From Apodospora peruviana (taxonomy: Eukaryota; Ascomycota; Sordariomycetes; Sordariales; Lasiosphaeriaceae), in the NCBI GenBank assembly GCA_033439685.1, contig JAUEDM010000004.1, forward strand, positions 2,480,001 through 2,544,000: DNA of 64,000 nucleotides, given 5' to 3'. Position numbers and translations under genes: made by a program. Each line of letters starts with the position of its first letter. Position 1 is the first letter of the stretch. A model generated the notes under the pieces. It ran no database searches and was not told where the DNA came from. It was given only the letters and a program-made list of their open reading frames with translations. Below are positions 23,884 through 35,112 of this stretch, piece by piece.

Positions 23884-25638
23884 ACATGAATTTGGGGGCT
23901 GTTTTGGCGGTATGCAGTGCAAGGCGCATCGACATAATGATTACATCTCAGCCTTGGGGTTGGTTGGTAGATGGGTTTCAAGTTGGTTACCACCGTGGCA
24001 GCAGAGTACAGGCAGACCGCTAGATAGGAGGCCGATGGCGCCAGTATGCGAGGGAGGCGTTTTCCCACCCATCATGTAAGGCAGGCGAAGTGAGGGCGCA
24101 AGCGGGGGAGAAAGACAACAGAGCAACGGTGGCTTTGCGAGCGTTGCTGTATCTACCAGTGTGGGATGGACTTTTAACGGGCAGCTAAACAAAGGTTGTC
24201 CCTGTAATTGACTAGTACGTACTTGGGTATATTACGTGCTGCGCAGCATGCGTGTCGCATAATGGAGTGTAGAGGTGCCAGGTTTGGGTATGTCTCGGCA
24301 GCGAGCGTTGTGTATGTTTTGTCTCGCATGAGTCGCATAATATGCATGTCTTTTTTTCCCTCCCTCGAGGGGGTGTGTGTGTATGATGTTGTTACGAAGT
24401 ATGACAAAACCAAAAATCTCTCCCAACAGGGCTGGCTCGGATAAAAACATGTGAAATTGTCTTTTGTGTGTTTAATAAGACCGACTGAGCGGGCGGAGAG
24501 AGACATAGCGATATGACTACCTACATCGTGGTGCTCAATACGATTTTGGGCTGAAGGGAGGGAGGCCTCGCTATGAACTTGTGTGAAAAGTTGCCTGTCG
24601 CATTTCGTGAGTATGGCACGGGAAGGCGGTGACAGACCCGGTGCGTGGCATCAGCAAGCAAGTTGAAGTGTGTGGGAGTTATTTCTGGTATTTTTTGTCA
24701 GATATCAGATTTTGGTCCCAGGCAAAGAGTGAGAAATACACACAACAGATGTGCATGTGCCCTGATACGTGCCCGATCCTCAGGGTTTGTGGCTTGCTAG
24801 ATAGATAATCTGAACTGTGCATACTTGGTGGCTTGGTTCTTTGCTCTGATGTGCGACTTGAATAATATGTGTTCTGATTTATGTAGTGGTATGATGGAGG
24901 TTGCCTCGAAGGAAGCGAAGGATACGCCAAAGACACCCAATGATATCTTTGAGTGTGTTAGTTCCATTACGTACCTCTATGTGAGGCTGATACCAAACGA
25001 CATCCTTGGGCAAGGCCGTACGTATTATTCACACGGCTGGTCTGGTCCTTACCGAGGACCCTGTGGGCTATCTACCTAGGTACGGTAGCTACCCCGATAT
25101 ATCATGGCTAATGGGGACATCACGCACTTTTGCCACCCCACATCTTTAAACAGAAGTCGATTCGTGATTGGCGGCGCTTTAAACCTCAGGTCGTCCAGGT
25201 CGGCCTTACACTTGGCGGCGTGGCCCTCTTTCTTTTTTTGCTTTGGAACGTGTCGTCAAAAACAATGTATGACTTGCTTTAGTCTTCGTGCTGCTGGCGA
25301 TGGGACAACATGCAGAGGCAAGTATCAATGCAAGTTTCTAGAAATATCATTTGTTTTCATTGCTTTTCTGATATGCCAACCTCGGCCGGCTCCATCTCCC
25401 ACCCCTGTGTTTCTGTGTCATTCCCTGCCTCCATGATGCCTGCCTCCCTCTTCCGTGGAGGCCCTCCGCTTTTTCCTCCTCTACCCGTGCTTACCTTGGA
25501 CGGGGCACGGGGCTTGTCGCCATCGGAGCCGATCTGAAGATTTGTCATCGGAGTGGATAGTCAGGTACTGTGATGATGGGAAGCGGTCGAGAGTTCCCGC
25601 ATCGCTGTTGCGCTTGCTCTGAGTTGGGGGAGCTGCGC
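22443..25638. other. Intergenic, about 3.2 kb
   Basis: No supported gene. It holds a CCTG tetranucleotide array at 23843-23883 and several homopolymer runs just after the oxygenase stop codon, which are probably its 3' untranslated region. Confidence 0.5.
23843..23883. repeat. (CCTG)10 tetranucleotide repeat
   Basis: About ten perfect tandem copies of CCTG in non-coding DNA. A simple sequence repeat, with no spacers and so not a CRISPR array. Confidence 0.95.
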
Positions 25639-26691
25639 CTAGGGCAACTGAGATCGGACTCGAGGGACGCTGACCACTCTGTTGATCCAGCTGGTGAAGT
25701 TGTTGCTCTGGTCCCAGGTGTCTGCCGTAAGAGCAATCATTCTGGCGTTGTCGTTGTTCAACAGAATCTGCTGCGCCAGTCTTGGATCTGCATCAGGGCT
25801 TGAGAATAGGATCTGAAGATTGACGGCCTCGCTGATATTTCCTGGCTCATGAACGGCGACCTTATCTTTCTCCAGTATCTGTGCCTTGGGAATGGACACC
25901 ATTGCTAGATCTTTCGTAGGAGATTTGAGGGAGATGATCCCACTCAGTGCTGGTAGTTAGAGGAGGAATTAGCTGACCGGGGTCAAGGAGTGCGGAAAAA
26001 CATCTCTTGATGGCCAGGATGTATGTCCTGTCGGTGTTGACGTCGGTGAAGAGGAACGCCACATGGGGACTGACAGCAAACACAGCAAGTCCGACGCTGA
26101 TATTGCAGGCGCAAGGCCGCTGCCCCTTCCGCTCACCGTCACCGAAGACTGTGATGATGCAAGCCTTTCCGTACATGCCGTTCCTCCTGATGCCGTCTGC
26201 AAATGTGCTGATCAACCAATGATCGATGAGGCCATCGGTCATGAGGAACCACAAATCCGATTCACGAAGCGACGAACGGGACGCCGGGTCGAGAAAGAGG
26301 CTGCGTGGAACAGTCCCACCCTGACAACAGATGTTGTCGAGCATGCTAAGTTGCTGGGGTGATGATGCCGTGTGGTTCCAAGGCAGAACTTATCAGATTT
26401 TGTGCCTGCTTGTCTGCCGCGACAAGGAGAGCTGACACTTCTTATCGCACGTTTCTCGGCTCCTAGAGCCTCATACAACGTACTTCAGGAATTGTCGACG
26501 GCGATGGCTATCATGGACTCGCCGAACGACGATGAAGTCTCCTCCGCTTCGGGGGTTGGTTGACCTGGAGGCATGGTTCCCAAGGTGGTCTTCGGGCCGT
26601 ATGGCGAGAACATGTTTCTCAGGGTGGTCTCCGGACTGTCTGGCGAGACCTCGGACATTTTGATTTCGTTTGGCGACGTTGAGGATGCCAT
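25639..26691 (-). pseudogene. Broken vWA-like domain gene
   Basis: Remnant of a fungal protein with a von Willebrand A-like fold. The reading starts at ATG 26691 (MASSTSPNEIKMSEV). It reaches the expected metal-site motif as DNS, then hits a TGA where a DxSxS motif needs a residue, and goes on in the same frame as STLYEALGAEKRAIRSVSS. A TGA-TAA pair then precedes VLPWNH in another frame, followed by the well-preserved core SDLWFLMTDG and CNISVGLAVFAVSPH. Near 25915 one extra base returns the reading to the first frame (DLAMVSIPKAQ), which ends at 25639. This makes at least three premature stops and two frameshifts. No intron removes all of them. TGA and TAA could derive from CGA and CAA, as RIP would cause, but the DNS stop does not fit that. 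The original role is unknown. Confidence 0.72.
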
Positions 26692-27598
26692 GCTGTGCAG
26701 TTAGTATGGTTGCGCCGTTGAAGGGGGTAGAACTAAAGATACCTACCTACCTGGCCTCGAACTAGATTGCTGCCAAGTTGTTGGCAGTGAAGGACGTTGG
26801 CAGCGATTGACGTTTCAGCGATGGGTGTTGGTCGGTGATGATGGATGTTGGTAGTGAAAGATGTTGGGTCTAGCATCACGTCCCGGATTACCAGGGTGCT
26901 CAGAAAGACCTGGTATATATAGGTAACTACTTGGAGTTTGCATCTCGGGCTGCTTTCAAGTTTGCAGTGATTCACGCAATGATTCCAGTCCGTTCGTTAC
27001 GTGACGGATGTTGACTCCGATCGAGGCCTCGTGCTTCGACTGTGTGTTACAAGAGAGTTGCAGTCACGCAAACTGATACCTCAGATGGATAGACTCAGCA
27101 ATCAATGTGCACCAAGGAGAAAGCTGAAATTTCATTATATTTGTGCTGGGACTTCATGTTGCCGCCTAGTTTGGCATTGATGTCGCAGTTCATTCCAAAG
27201 CCAAGGAAGATATAGCTCCAGGTCCGAGTCTCGAGCTTGACCAAGAATCTTCTCACCGCAGGTCCCGACCGACAATCAACTCCCGTGATGTGGAATTTCA
27301 TCGGATAGTTTCATGCGTAACTCCTCGCGTCGTTGACTTTACCAGTGCAGACAAAGTTTACCCTTATTGTCAATAAAGACGCGGCTATCCTGTTGGTCGC
27401 GCGGCATATTACCTTGGTTATATACCTGCACGTCCTATCCGCCCCTTTTTATATTACGATAACTTCGGAAAGTGGGGGCTCTTGAATCATTACTAGATCA
27501 TCTCTCGTCCCGTTTTCTATTCAAGCCGCTTCAAGAACGTGCGTCTATTCACAACTAATCCGGTCTTGGTTGTCTGAGCAAGACGTTGCACTGAAATC
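26692..27598. other. Intergenic between divergent genes
   Basis: Spacer between the broken vWA-like gene (-) and the DUF1996 gene (+). I see no gene. A TACCTACCTACCTGG motif lies at about 26742. Confidence 0.5.
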
Positions 27599-28746
27599 AT
27601 GAAGCTTCACATCGTCCCAACCGTGCTCATGGCACGAGGCGTCACGGCACAAGTGGGTGGCATACCATACAACTCCGGAGGCCCAAGTTTCAAAGACTTC
27701 CTGAGATTCTCGTGCTCCGAGCTCAATATCCAGCGAATCGACCCGCTCGTGACACCCGGCGTCGCGCCTTCACCCCATCTACACCAGATCGTGGGAGGAA
27801 ACGCTCTGGCGCCCAAGATGGACCCGGACCTAAATATTTCGGCCGAAGCAACATGCACCACATGCACCTTCACCGAAGACTTTTCCAACTACTGGACGGC
27901 CGTCCTCTTCTTCCGTCATCGCAACGGATCCTTCCACAGGGTGCCCCTGATGGAGAACCTGGGCCTCGAAGGGGCAAAGGGCGGCATGACCGTCTACTAC
28001 ACAGCTCCGTACGACAAGAAAACAAAAGTCACGGCTTTCAAACCTGGCTTCCGTATGCTCATCGGCGACCCCATGTACCGCGAACCCAGCCCAGACGCCA
28101 ACGAGTTCAAGAGCATCGCCTTCCGCTGCTTCACGACGCCCTGGGGCCCAGCTCCAGCGAATTCGGAGATAGGCGGCAGCTACGACACGCGCACGTTTCC
28201 CAAGCAGCCCTGCCCCTACGGTATGCGAATCAATAATTTCTTCCCGACGTGCTGGGACGGAGTCAACGTCGACAGCCCGGATCACAAGAGCCACGTCGCG
28301 TATCCGGTTACGGGCACCTTTGAGACGGAGGGAGAGTGCCCATCCACGTATGTCTGCTCTTATGCTCCTGGATATGACCACTGACTTCCGTGCTAATTGA
28401 CACTCATTAAATTAGCCATCCTGTTCGTCTCCCTCAGATCCTGTACGAGACGATATGGAACACGTCGGCCTTCAACGACCCGACCACATGGCCCGAGGAC
28501 GGCAGCCAGCCGTTCGTCTTCAGCATGGGCGACGAGACCGGCTACGGCTGGCACGGCGACTATCTGTTTGGCTGGAAGGGCGACGCGTTGCAGCGGGCCA
28601 TGGACAAGTACTGTGGCGTCGACTGCCCCGAGTTGAAGAAGCAGACGATACAGGAGGCGAACAAGTGCTCCAAGGCCGCGGTGGTGGACGAGCCGATTGA
28701 TGGGTGGCTGCCGGCGTTGCCTGGGAACCCGCCGCTTACTAGGTAG
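27599..28746 (+). CDS. Secreted DUF1996 protein
   Basis: Extracellular protein of the DUF1996 family, common in ascomycetes and of unknown biochemical role. My model is join(27599..28347, 28416..28746), 359 aa. Residues 1-17 (MKLHIVPTVLMARGVTA) are a short signal peptide. The family core is clear: RFSCSELNIQRIDPLVTPG, then HLHQIVGGNA with an invariant-looking HxHQ, PKM, and later MRINNFFPTCWDGVN followed by DSPDHKSHVAYP. Conserved Cys residues suggest disulfides. After the intron the chain runs through SMGDETGYGWHGDYLFGW, also typical. A length of about 360 aa is normal for the family without an added carbohydrate-binding module, and none is seen here. It is flanked by the broken vWA-like gene and the F-box gene, so context gives no hint of function. 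Confidence 0.92.
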
Positions 28747-29059
28747 TTGGTGAATATGATGTACCTAGGTAGGTGGAGAAGCTGGTAAAGCTGTTAGGTG
28801 TGGTTACACATAACATGTAGGTAGGTACCTGGTACATATCTTGGGCATACATATATAGGCATGGGATGAAGTGGCTTAGGTACCTTTGGTATGTCGTGTC
28901 ATTATCATTCCTTTGCTTCGAGTTTTTATATCCAAGCCTTCTTGTAGAACCAAACCCAACCATGCGGCCGATCACGGCCGACGCCCCAGAAACCGGCGAT
29001 GCCAAGCGGCGTCAGCGTTCCTTCGATGTGCCACGAACGCCTCCCGACATACTGTTTTG

Positions 29060-29353
29060 TCAGCGACACCCTGCCGGTTCGCCGCGACAGATGGCCTTTG
29101 CCGTCTGGGCGTCTTCGCGGTCGAGCTTCTCTCTGAGCAGGTCTCGCAGCGCATTCTTGTCTGGAATCGCAGCCGAGTCTGGTTCGGGAATGTCTGCTGA
29201 AAAGGACGCCTGGAGGATATAGACATCATCGCATATGCCATGGAGGCAGCGGTATGTGCGGCCGAGAGCGGCGACGTCATCGGGCGAACAGAGCAGGGCC
29301 ATCTTTTGGAATAACTCGGAAGGGAGTTGGGCAAGGTGAGGCGTATCGGCCAT
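29060..29353 (-). CDS. Short F-box protein, possibly truncated
   Basis: Protein of 97 aa. Residues 7-50 match an F-box (LAQLPSELFQKMALLCSPDD then ALGRTYRCLHG), the motif that binds Skp1 in SCF ubiquitin ligases. The rest is a short acidic/basic helix ending in CRGEPAGCR. No substrate-binding repeats follow, so it is either an F-box-only protein or the surviving front of a longer gene. Past the stop another frame stays open to 28972 (KTVCREAFVAHRR), which may reflect a lost continuation. The 313 bp between the DUF1996 stop and this gene hold only TACCTAGGTA-type motifs. Confidence 0.5.
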   Translation of the reverse strand: MADTPHLAQLPSELFQKMALLCSPDDVAALGRTYRCLHGICDDVYILQASFSADIPEPDSAAIPDKNALRDLLREKLDREDAQTAKAICRGEPAGCR

Positions 29354-30135
29354 GCTGTCGTGTCGGGATTGGTGATATGTCTTTTTGGTAAAGATTGTTA
29401 CACAGTTACACTACGAAAGTATTTCAACTGGACGAGAAGAGAAGCGGTGTCGGTCCTACCTAAGGTACCTTACCTACACTGCCTACCAGGTATGTGGCAG
29501 GATTTAGCCAACAACCAATTGCCGACCACGCCAGTCAGGCAATGTGGCTGCCTGGTTTGCCGAGCTTGCATTTCGGACTAATTCTAATTCTACATAATAT
29601 GTCTACCTAGTCAGGACTGATGTTCGTACGGATTACAGCATCAACACACTCTGCTCTTCGAACAAGGCTCCAGGCTTAAATGCAACGCATTGCAGATACC
29701 TACTTCATCAGAAGCCGTATATAAAGTATTAAGGATACACCAGTGAGTATGGACGTGAAAAAACCTGAATCTATGAAATTACCGTGAAATGGAGTGAGAA
29801 GCCGAGTGATTGTCACTATCGGTCATGACTGGAAAAAACAAAGATATCATAACAACTGAAGTGCTACATCACCAAAATCACGACATTTCCAGCATCATGG
29901 CCTAGACCGACCAAGTGTCGTTTTATCACTTCTTCAATGACTTCCTAGGCATCGAAAGGTAACAAATGGGAGGCAGCTCACTCCTTCTTTTTCATACCAT
30001 CTATCAACGCGCTACCCCCTAACGCATGCCAGACAGCTGTAACAACCCCATCCTGCCAACTGAACTGACCTGTGCTCGCAGTATATCATTCGGTTCACCC
30101 AGCAACGTTAATGTCCGCCGACATACAAGGCACAG

Positions 30136-30305
30136 TAGCGCAGTGGTAAACCACAGCCAACCTCACATTGTGGATGTCTTTAAGGGAACTAATCGACACC
30201 GCATCTATGGATTCTGTGTTAAACGCGCCCATTTAAAAGGGTTATTTTTTTTATTTTTTTATTTTTTTTTTGGGAGGGGTAGGGGTAATGTCGCCGGTTC
30301 GATTC
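30136..30305 (+). repeat. tRNA-like (SINE-type) element split by an insertion
   Basis: An A-box-like TAGCGCAGTGGT at 30136-30147 and a B-box-like GGTTCGATTC at 30296-30305 are 148 bp apart, too far for a tRNA gene. The stretch between them includes about 114 bp bounded by ATGTC at 30174-30178 and again at 30288-30292. That looks like an insertion with a 5-bp target duplication. Without it the boxes would be about 35 bp apart, as in tRNAs and SINEs. The insert carries a long T-rich run. This is inference from motifs. Confidence 0.4.
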
Positions 30306-30319
30306 TAATGGCGTCGGGG

Positions 30320-30357
30320 TTGATCCAAGCAATTGATGTTGATCCAAGCAATTGATG
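30320..30357. repeat. 19-bp perfect tandem duplication
   Basis: The unit TTGATCCAAGCAATTGATG occurs twice in direct succession, just downstream of the tRNA-like element. Confidence 0.95.
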
Positions 30358-31489
30358 TAGTATTTTGTTGTAGAGAAGGATGATGAATTAGGTTGTGTGG
30401 CTGGCTCGCACGACCTTTTGAGGGTTGCATGCGAGCACGGGCCACATAAAGCTAGTCTACTTTTGGCCTAGTGCCATTCTTGACGAGCGCTCGGAATCGA
30501 GCGCTCTGATAGGCTAGTCTAATCCACCACAATTGAAGCAATTGAGCTCCATCCATCCAGCCTTCCTTTCCTGTATCAGATTCCAAGTTGTGGCATCTGC
30601 TTTTCTTTTTTCTTCTTTTTTTTTTCCCCGGCTTATGTAAAAGCATAATGCAGCTTCCATAGTTTTCAATTAGAAATCTTCATTTTAAATCCCATTACCA
30701 TACGGCATTGCTTGCTATCTACTGACATGGCTTTATAATATGCAGTACTTTAACTTGATGTGATGTTTCATCTCTTGTATCTGAACGCAGAGATGTCGAC
30801 CGGTGACTCCCATTTGTTGCGGGAAAGCTCGTGATGAACAGGAGACTCGAGTCGCACCCGGGCTTTCCCGACCAAAACAAGCTACATCATGCCAGCTACC
30901 ATTGCTGTGGAAGACATGGAGGTGCCCAGATTCGTCTGACGATATATAACAGATTTTGCAATGAACGTCCTGGTTTTTGCAAATGCTGTATTTGGCCCCT
31001 CGACAGCTAATTGTGCCATTCCGGTGTGAGAGGCTGAATAGGGGGTCGGCATAAGCCCGGCCTTTGAGGCAGAATGCGTCAATCATGCTCGTCTTACTCC
31101 CTCGTCGAGTCCCCTATACCAATAACCGTATAGTTATTGCATGCCAAGCAAAAAGCAACATCCCGATCGTTCGTTCAGGCTTCCCCGCATAACAGTTCGC
31201 AGTCGGAAAGTGCCAGGTTCCTTAAAAGCTCGATATTGGGATGCAATTTGGTGGCTAGATTATCAGCCTCGTCACCTCCGTCACCAACAAAGGTCCACGC
31301 AATGCCGCGGAGAATAAGCCACCGAAGCAGTCGGAATGATCCACGTCGACCAATATCTTGAAGGGCGGCCGACCTGGAAAACCTTTTCCAATGATGGTAT
31401 TTGCTTTCATTTGTTTTCTCTCGCTCGTGAGATCCCAAGATACTTACCTCTCTTCACATGTATTGCATGTCTGCATCCTCGCCGACAAG

Positions 31490-32255
31490 ATGATGTTACC
31501 ACCGGTCTGCGACGTGCTGCTCCTGGCACTCATCTCGACCATTGCTTCGGTCAGCGCAAACCGAATTCAAGGAGACCTCCGCCGCGGTCTGCAGAATGCA
31601 ATCCCCAAGTACCCCTATGAGGAGACAACGACAAGATTCTGCGCTTGGTGGCTGGACAACGACGGATCATGGACCTGCCCGATGATGGAGGAGACGTACG
31701 GGGTTGCCATGGCGGATTTCCACAGATGGGTGCGTCGCAGTCTCCAAGTCGAACTCTCTCAAAGCTGACCAGTAGCGGGGGAGAGAGCAGAACCCGTCAG
31801 TAGCAATCCCATGCACCACGCTTCCTTCAAATCAGTCCTACTGCATAGCCGCGTACGAAGCCCCGAGCCTGAGCAGAACACGAGTGCCTTTCCCGCCGCC
31901 GACTCTCGTCACCGTCACCGTGCCCTATACCGTCCCAGTGACGGTCCCCATGACAGTACCCGTCACCACGGTCCTCACCTCGGTTTTCATGTCCACCGTC
32001 ACAGCGGTCAGAACGACTAGCGTCTACCCGACCCCGTCCGCAGGAGGCAACGGCATCACGACGCCGGTGCCGTACCAGCCGGGCATGGTGGGCAACTGCA
32101 AGACCTTCTACTTTGTCCAGCAGGGCGATACGTGTGTCAATATCGCAGCAAAGTACAACGTCTCGACGGACCAGCTGATTGCGTGGAACCCATTTGCGAG
32201 GTCAGACTGCACGAAGCTGCTGGCCAATACGTATTGCTGTGTTGGCGTGCTGTAA
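31490..32255 (+). CDS. Secreted protein with two LysM domains
   Basis: Chitin/peptidoglycan-oligomer-binding LysM protein, secreted. Fungal members shield wall chitin or mask it from host receptors. My model is join(31490..31729, 31791..32255), 234 aa. I chose the ATG at 31490 because it gives a canonical signal peptide (MMLPPVCDVLLLALISTIASVSA). An upstream ATG at 31391 would add 33 residues. LysM1 (about residues 46-100) starts at TTTRFCAWWLDNDGSWTC and crosses the intron into HRWNPSV; LysM2 is CKTFYFVQQGDTCVNIAAKY to WNPFARSDCTKL near the C-terminus. A Pro/Thr/Val repeat linker (VTVPYTVPVTVPMTVPV) separates them. LysM1 is less typical than LysM2. No chitinase partner gene is recognisable beside it. 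Confidence 0.88.
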
Positions 32256-33042
32256 TAGGGATCATGTTTTCCAGTTTCATTTTTTTCCCCTTGGGATCTC
32301 TGTGGCTTGAGGATAGTTTGCAGTTCTGAGCCTGTCCGAGTCTTCAATGATTCTCAGTAGGCATATTCAGCTATGCGCTGGATTTTGATAATAAAGGAGA
32401 GTTAAATTTGGCAAAAAAGCCTGGACGCCATGCATTGTTCAGCATTTCAAAGACTTTTTGCCGTGCCAGTGCGGCTCGGTTTCAAAGACTCGGTGGCTGA
32501 TTGTTCAAATAGAAGGCTGTGAGTGGATACTCTGCTCCGGTATGACACGCTCCGAGTCTACCATAATTCAGAGCTCTCGAGCTTCTAAATCTCCTTTTCT
32601 TTCAGCCCTTTACGAGTTCGTGCCACCTGACCAGACCGTTCTTTAATTCTCTTGTCTTTCGAAGGCAACACCATCATCTTACAAAGGATTAGGAACGATA
32701 AACTTCAGCTAGATAATACATGATCTTTGAGGATGAGGGGTGTGTTCCTTACCGCGGTTTCTTTGCTCAAGTCAATCTTGTTTTCTTCTGCTTCTCAAAT
32801 CATATATTTTCCCCTCCCAGATCATATGCTAGTCTCGTTCTCCAACATCTCCATTCTTCTCGGTGCGCTACAATATACCAAACACACTTTACAGCGTTGA
32901 TAAATATTTTCAAAACTGCCGGCTCAGTCTAGGTAGGTAGGTAGGTACCTTATGATTATCACGACCATCCTGTGCTCTAGTCATTAACTTATTAAACAAC
33001 CCTTTCAACATGTCTCGGTAATCGACCAAGCAGGGATCCGGA
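32256..33042. other. Intergenic
   Basis: No gene seen. A (TAGG)n tract leading into GGTACC lies at about 32931-32950. Confidence 0.5.
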
Positions 33043-33072
33043 GTGAAGAAATGCAAGAAATGCCCCACAACA

Positions 33073-34296
33073 ATGAGCCGAGACGAGGAGCGACGCTGCG
33101 GCAAATGTGACAAGCAGCTGCCGACAATAGACAATTGCTGCGAACAGTGCCGGTCAATTCTCTACTGTGACGCAAACTGCGCCACGCACAACCGGGTTAC
33201 TCGTAAACATATATGTCCCAAGTTCAAAGCGGCCGGGGACACAAACGACAAAAAGTCCAGAGCGCTCTACTTCCCATACGAAAAAGACGACGAACGAAAA
33301 AAATTCAAATGCATAGACGTTCAGAGGAACAACTAGGAAACCAAGCACCTACTGAGTCATTATCTCGACGTCGGCCAGAAAGCATACTACACCGTCCACA
33401 CCATCACCCGCAACCACCTCGGCCGCGGATACGGCGCCGGCGGCCTCGACTACGAGCTCAGAATTTTTTTGCAGCGTACAGAACGGCCCGAATCCTTTTT
33501 CGAATGGCACGATGTCCGCATGTGTTCGACGACGTGGAAGAGGGGCCCAAGCCGCGTTTTCCCTGGTGGGACAACCGTCCTGGTCGTCCGCTGCAGCACG
33601 GACGGCAACCTCGGAGGACCTCACGGCGGCCGACATGCGCTGCGTGTTTGACTTTTTCGTCTGGCACGGTCAGGCTTACGTCCCGGCGATGACGCGCATC
33701 CTCCCAGCCGACCTGGTTTCCGAAGCCGAACCTCGGTTCGTCCAGGGCGTGGTAATCCGCTGCCCCGCGTCTATTAATCTCGACCTGGAAGACAAGAGCC
33801 GGACCATGGCCGGGCGTGTCGACCACCTACACCCGATCAACATGCTGCGCGGCACCCTCGGTGTCGGCAAGATCTGTTTTAGTGATATTAGCAAACCTAA
33901 ACTCCGTGTCTTCAGAATCCCGCACCCTCCGCTCGAGACCGGGTGCGGCGAGTGGCAGTATCTAAACGGTGACAAGCGAAACCTACCGGGGGAGAGGCCG
34001 GAACTTCGTGGATGATGGCAAAAATGGAGGCGGATCCGGCGAGAAACGGGGGGCGGTCTGATGATGACGATGATGATAATGACCAGCCACACCGAGGTAA
34101 GAGGCGTAGGCTCGCGACGGGGCGTGCTGCGTTATCCCAGTCCGACTCTTCGGGTAGCGGTAGCGACGTCAGCATGCCCGCTCCTGCTCACACACTACCT
34201 GCTTCTGAATTTGATGATCAGGTGATCCAACGCATGTCGATGGTAGAGAAAGACTGCCGTGGCAAAATCACATTCAGCAGGCCTCAAGTAGGATGA
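33073..34296 (+). pseudogene. MYND zinc-finger gene, apparently frameshifted
   Basis: From ATG 33073 (MSRDEERRCGKCDKQLP) the frame encodes a MYND-type finger: Cys pairs in CGKC, CEQC and YCDANC, then His and Cys in RKHICPKF. MYND fingers bind short Pro-rich partners. A TAG at 33334-33336 then interrupts the frame, but the same frame goes on with good coding sense (ETKHLLSHYLDVGQKAYYTV to FFEWHDVRM). The continuation FDDVEEGPKPRFPWWDN is in a second frame from about 33520. DMRCVFDFFVWHGQAYVPAM to about 34015 is in a third. An acidic tail (SDDDDDDNDQ) with a basic KRRR lies at 34012-34296. No GT..AG introns fix all of these. I read it as a decayed gene; assembly errors are the alternative. Confidence 0.6.
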
Positions 34297-35112
34297 GGTT
34301 AGCAAGCCACTTGGCGAGAGTTAGCTGATTGCTTTAGTTTATGGTTTCTGTTTTCCCAACCAGGCTTTTTGTTTCTGGAGTTTGGGCTTAGGATGCTATC
34401 AAGGCAACTATGGACGAGATATAGACCGGAGATGAGCTGCGTGGAATTCTGATTAGCCCTTTATATGCAACACTTTTTGGCCAAGTACCGCAACTTTGTG
34501 ATTCGATTCGGACTCGAGGTACTATGGAATCGTATCAACGCTGGCTTAACACTAGCAACCTGATCATGAGCAGAATGGTGAAACTGTTTTAAGCCGAGAA
34601 ATTATGGAGCCTGAACTCATCGTCTCATTGGCTCCGTCTTTCCATCTACGAAGCTCAGAGTCAGATTTATCGTTTCTCCTAATTCGACGTCTGAAAGCCC
34701 CGCTGTTAGTTGAAGCTCAACTTTCCCCCAAATTTACGGATAGTACGGGAGAAAACGTCGCTCGACTACGAGGTACTTACCACTCTTAACAAACACCTCT
34801 TTGCCAGCAACACGCAACCCTCCCGTCCCCTATCTCTTTGGTGGTATTTGATCCTGCAATCACGTCCTCAGAGCAGGACTTGCTTCCTTTCGACTCCAAA
34901 TACGACCAAGAACTTTACAGGTGCAAGAATTGACTGTTGTAGGTACTTCAGTTATGGTAAGATCTGAACAACCAGTCTAGCACCACCGTTGAAAAGGAGA
35001 TGGGTGTCGGACTTTCAAGTTTCTGCTTCAACTTTTTGATAACAAAGGAAAGTAGTATAAGCTATATATTCCTTCGGCAAACGACACTTCAATCTTGGCA
35101 CTCAGAGTAACT
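34297..35112. other. Intergenic, 3' of the megasynthase
   Basis: No gene. It contains one copy (34829-34969) of a dispersed repeat that recurs inverted at 56773-56913. Confidence 0.6.
34829..34969 (+). repeat. Dispersed repeat, copy A
   Basis: About 141 bp that align, with small gaps and roughly 75-80 % identity by eye, to the reverse complement of 56773-56913. The best blocks are TTTGATCCTGCAATCACG, GACTCCAAATACGA and the shared end GTAAGATCTGAA (GCAAGATCTGAA in the other copy). It may be a remnant of a retroelement end. No coding sequence is seen. Confidence 0.75.

Larger units (their letters stand above)
29354..31489. other. Intergenic with tRNA-like debris
   Basis: About 2.1 kb with no supported protein gene. 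It holds the split tRNA-like element at 30136-30305 and the 19-bp tandem duplication at 30320-30357. Minus-strand open frames at 30733-31086 and 31175-31438 have coding-like pieces, the latter faintly ankyrin-like (LLRWLILRGIAWTFVGDGG). Neither has enough evidence for a call. Confidence 0.45.

Noticed and set aside
30733..31438. Minus-strand open frames beside the LysM gene, considered as a chitinase or ankyrin partner
   Set aside because: No chitinase catalytic motif and only a vague ankyrin-like phrase. Not enough for a call.
34012..34296. Acidic open frame as a separate small gene
   Set aside because: It follows directly on the MYND-finger remnant and is best read as its tail.
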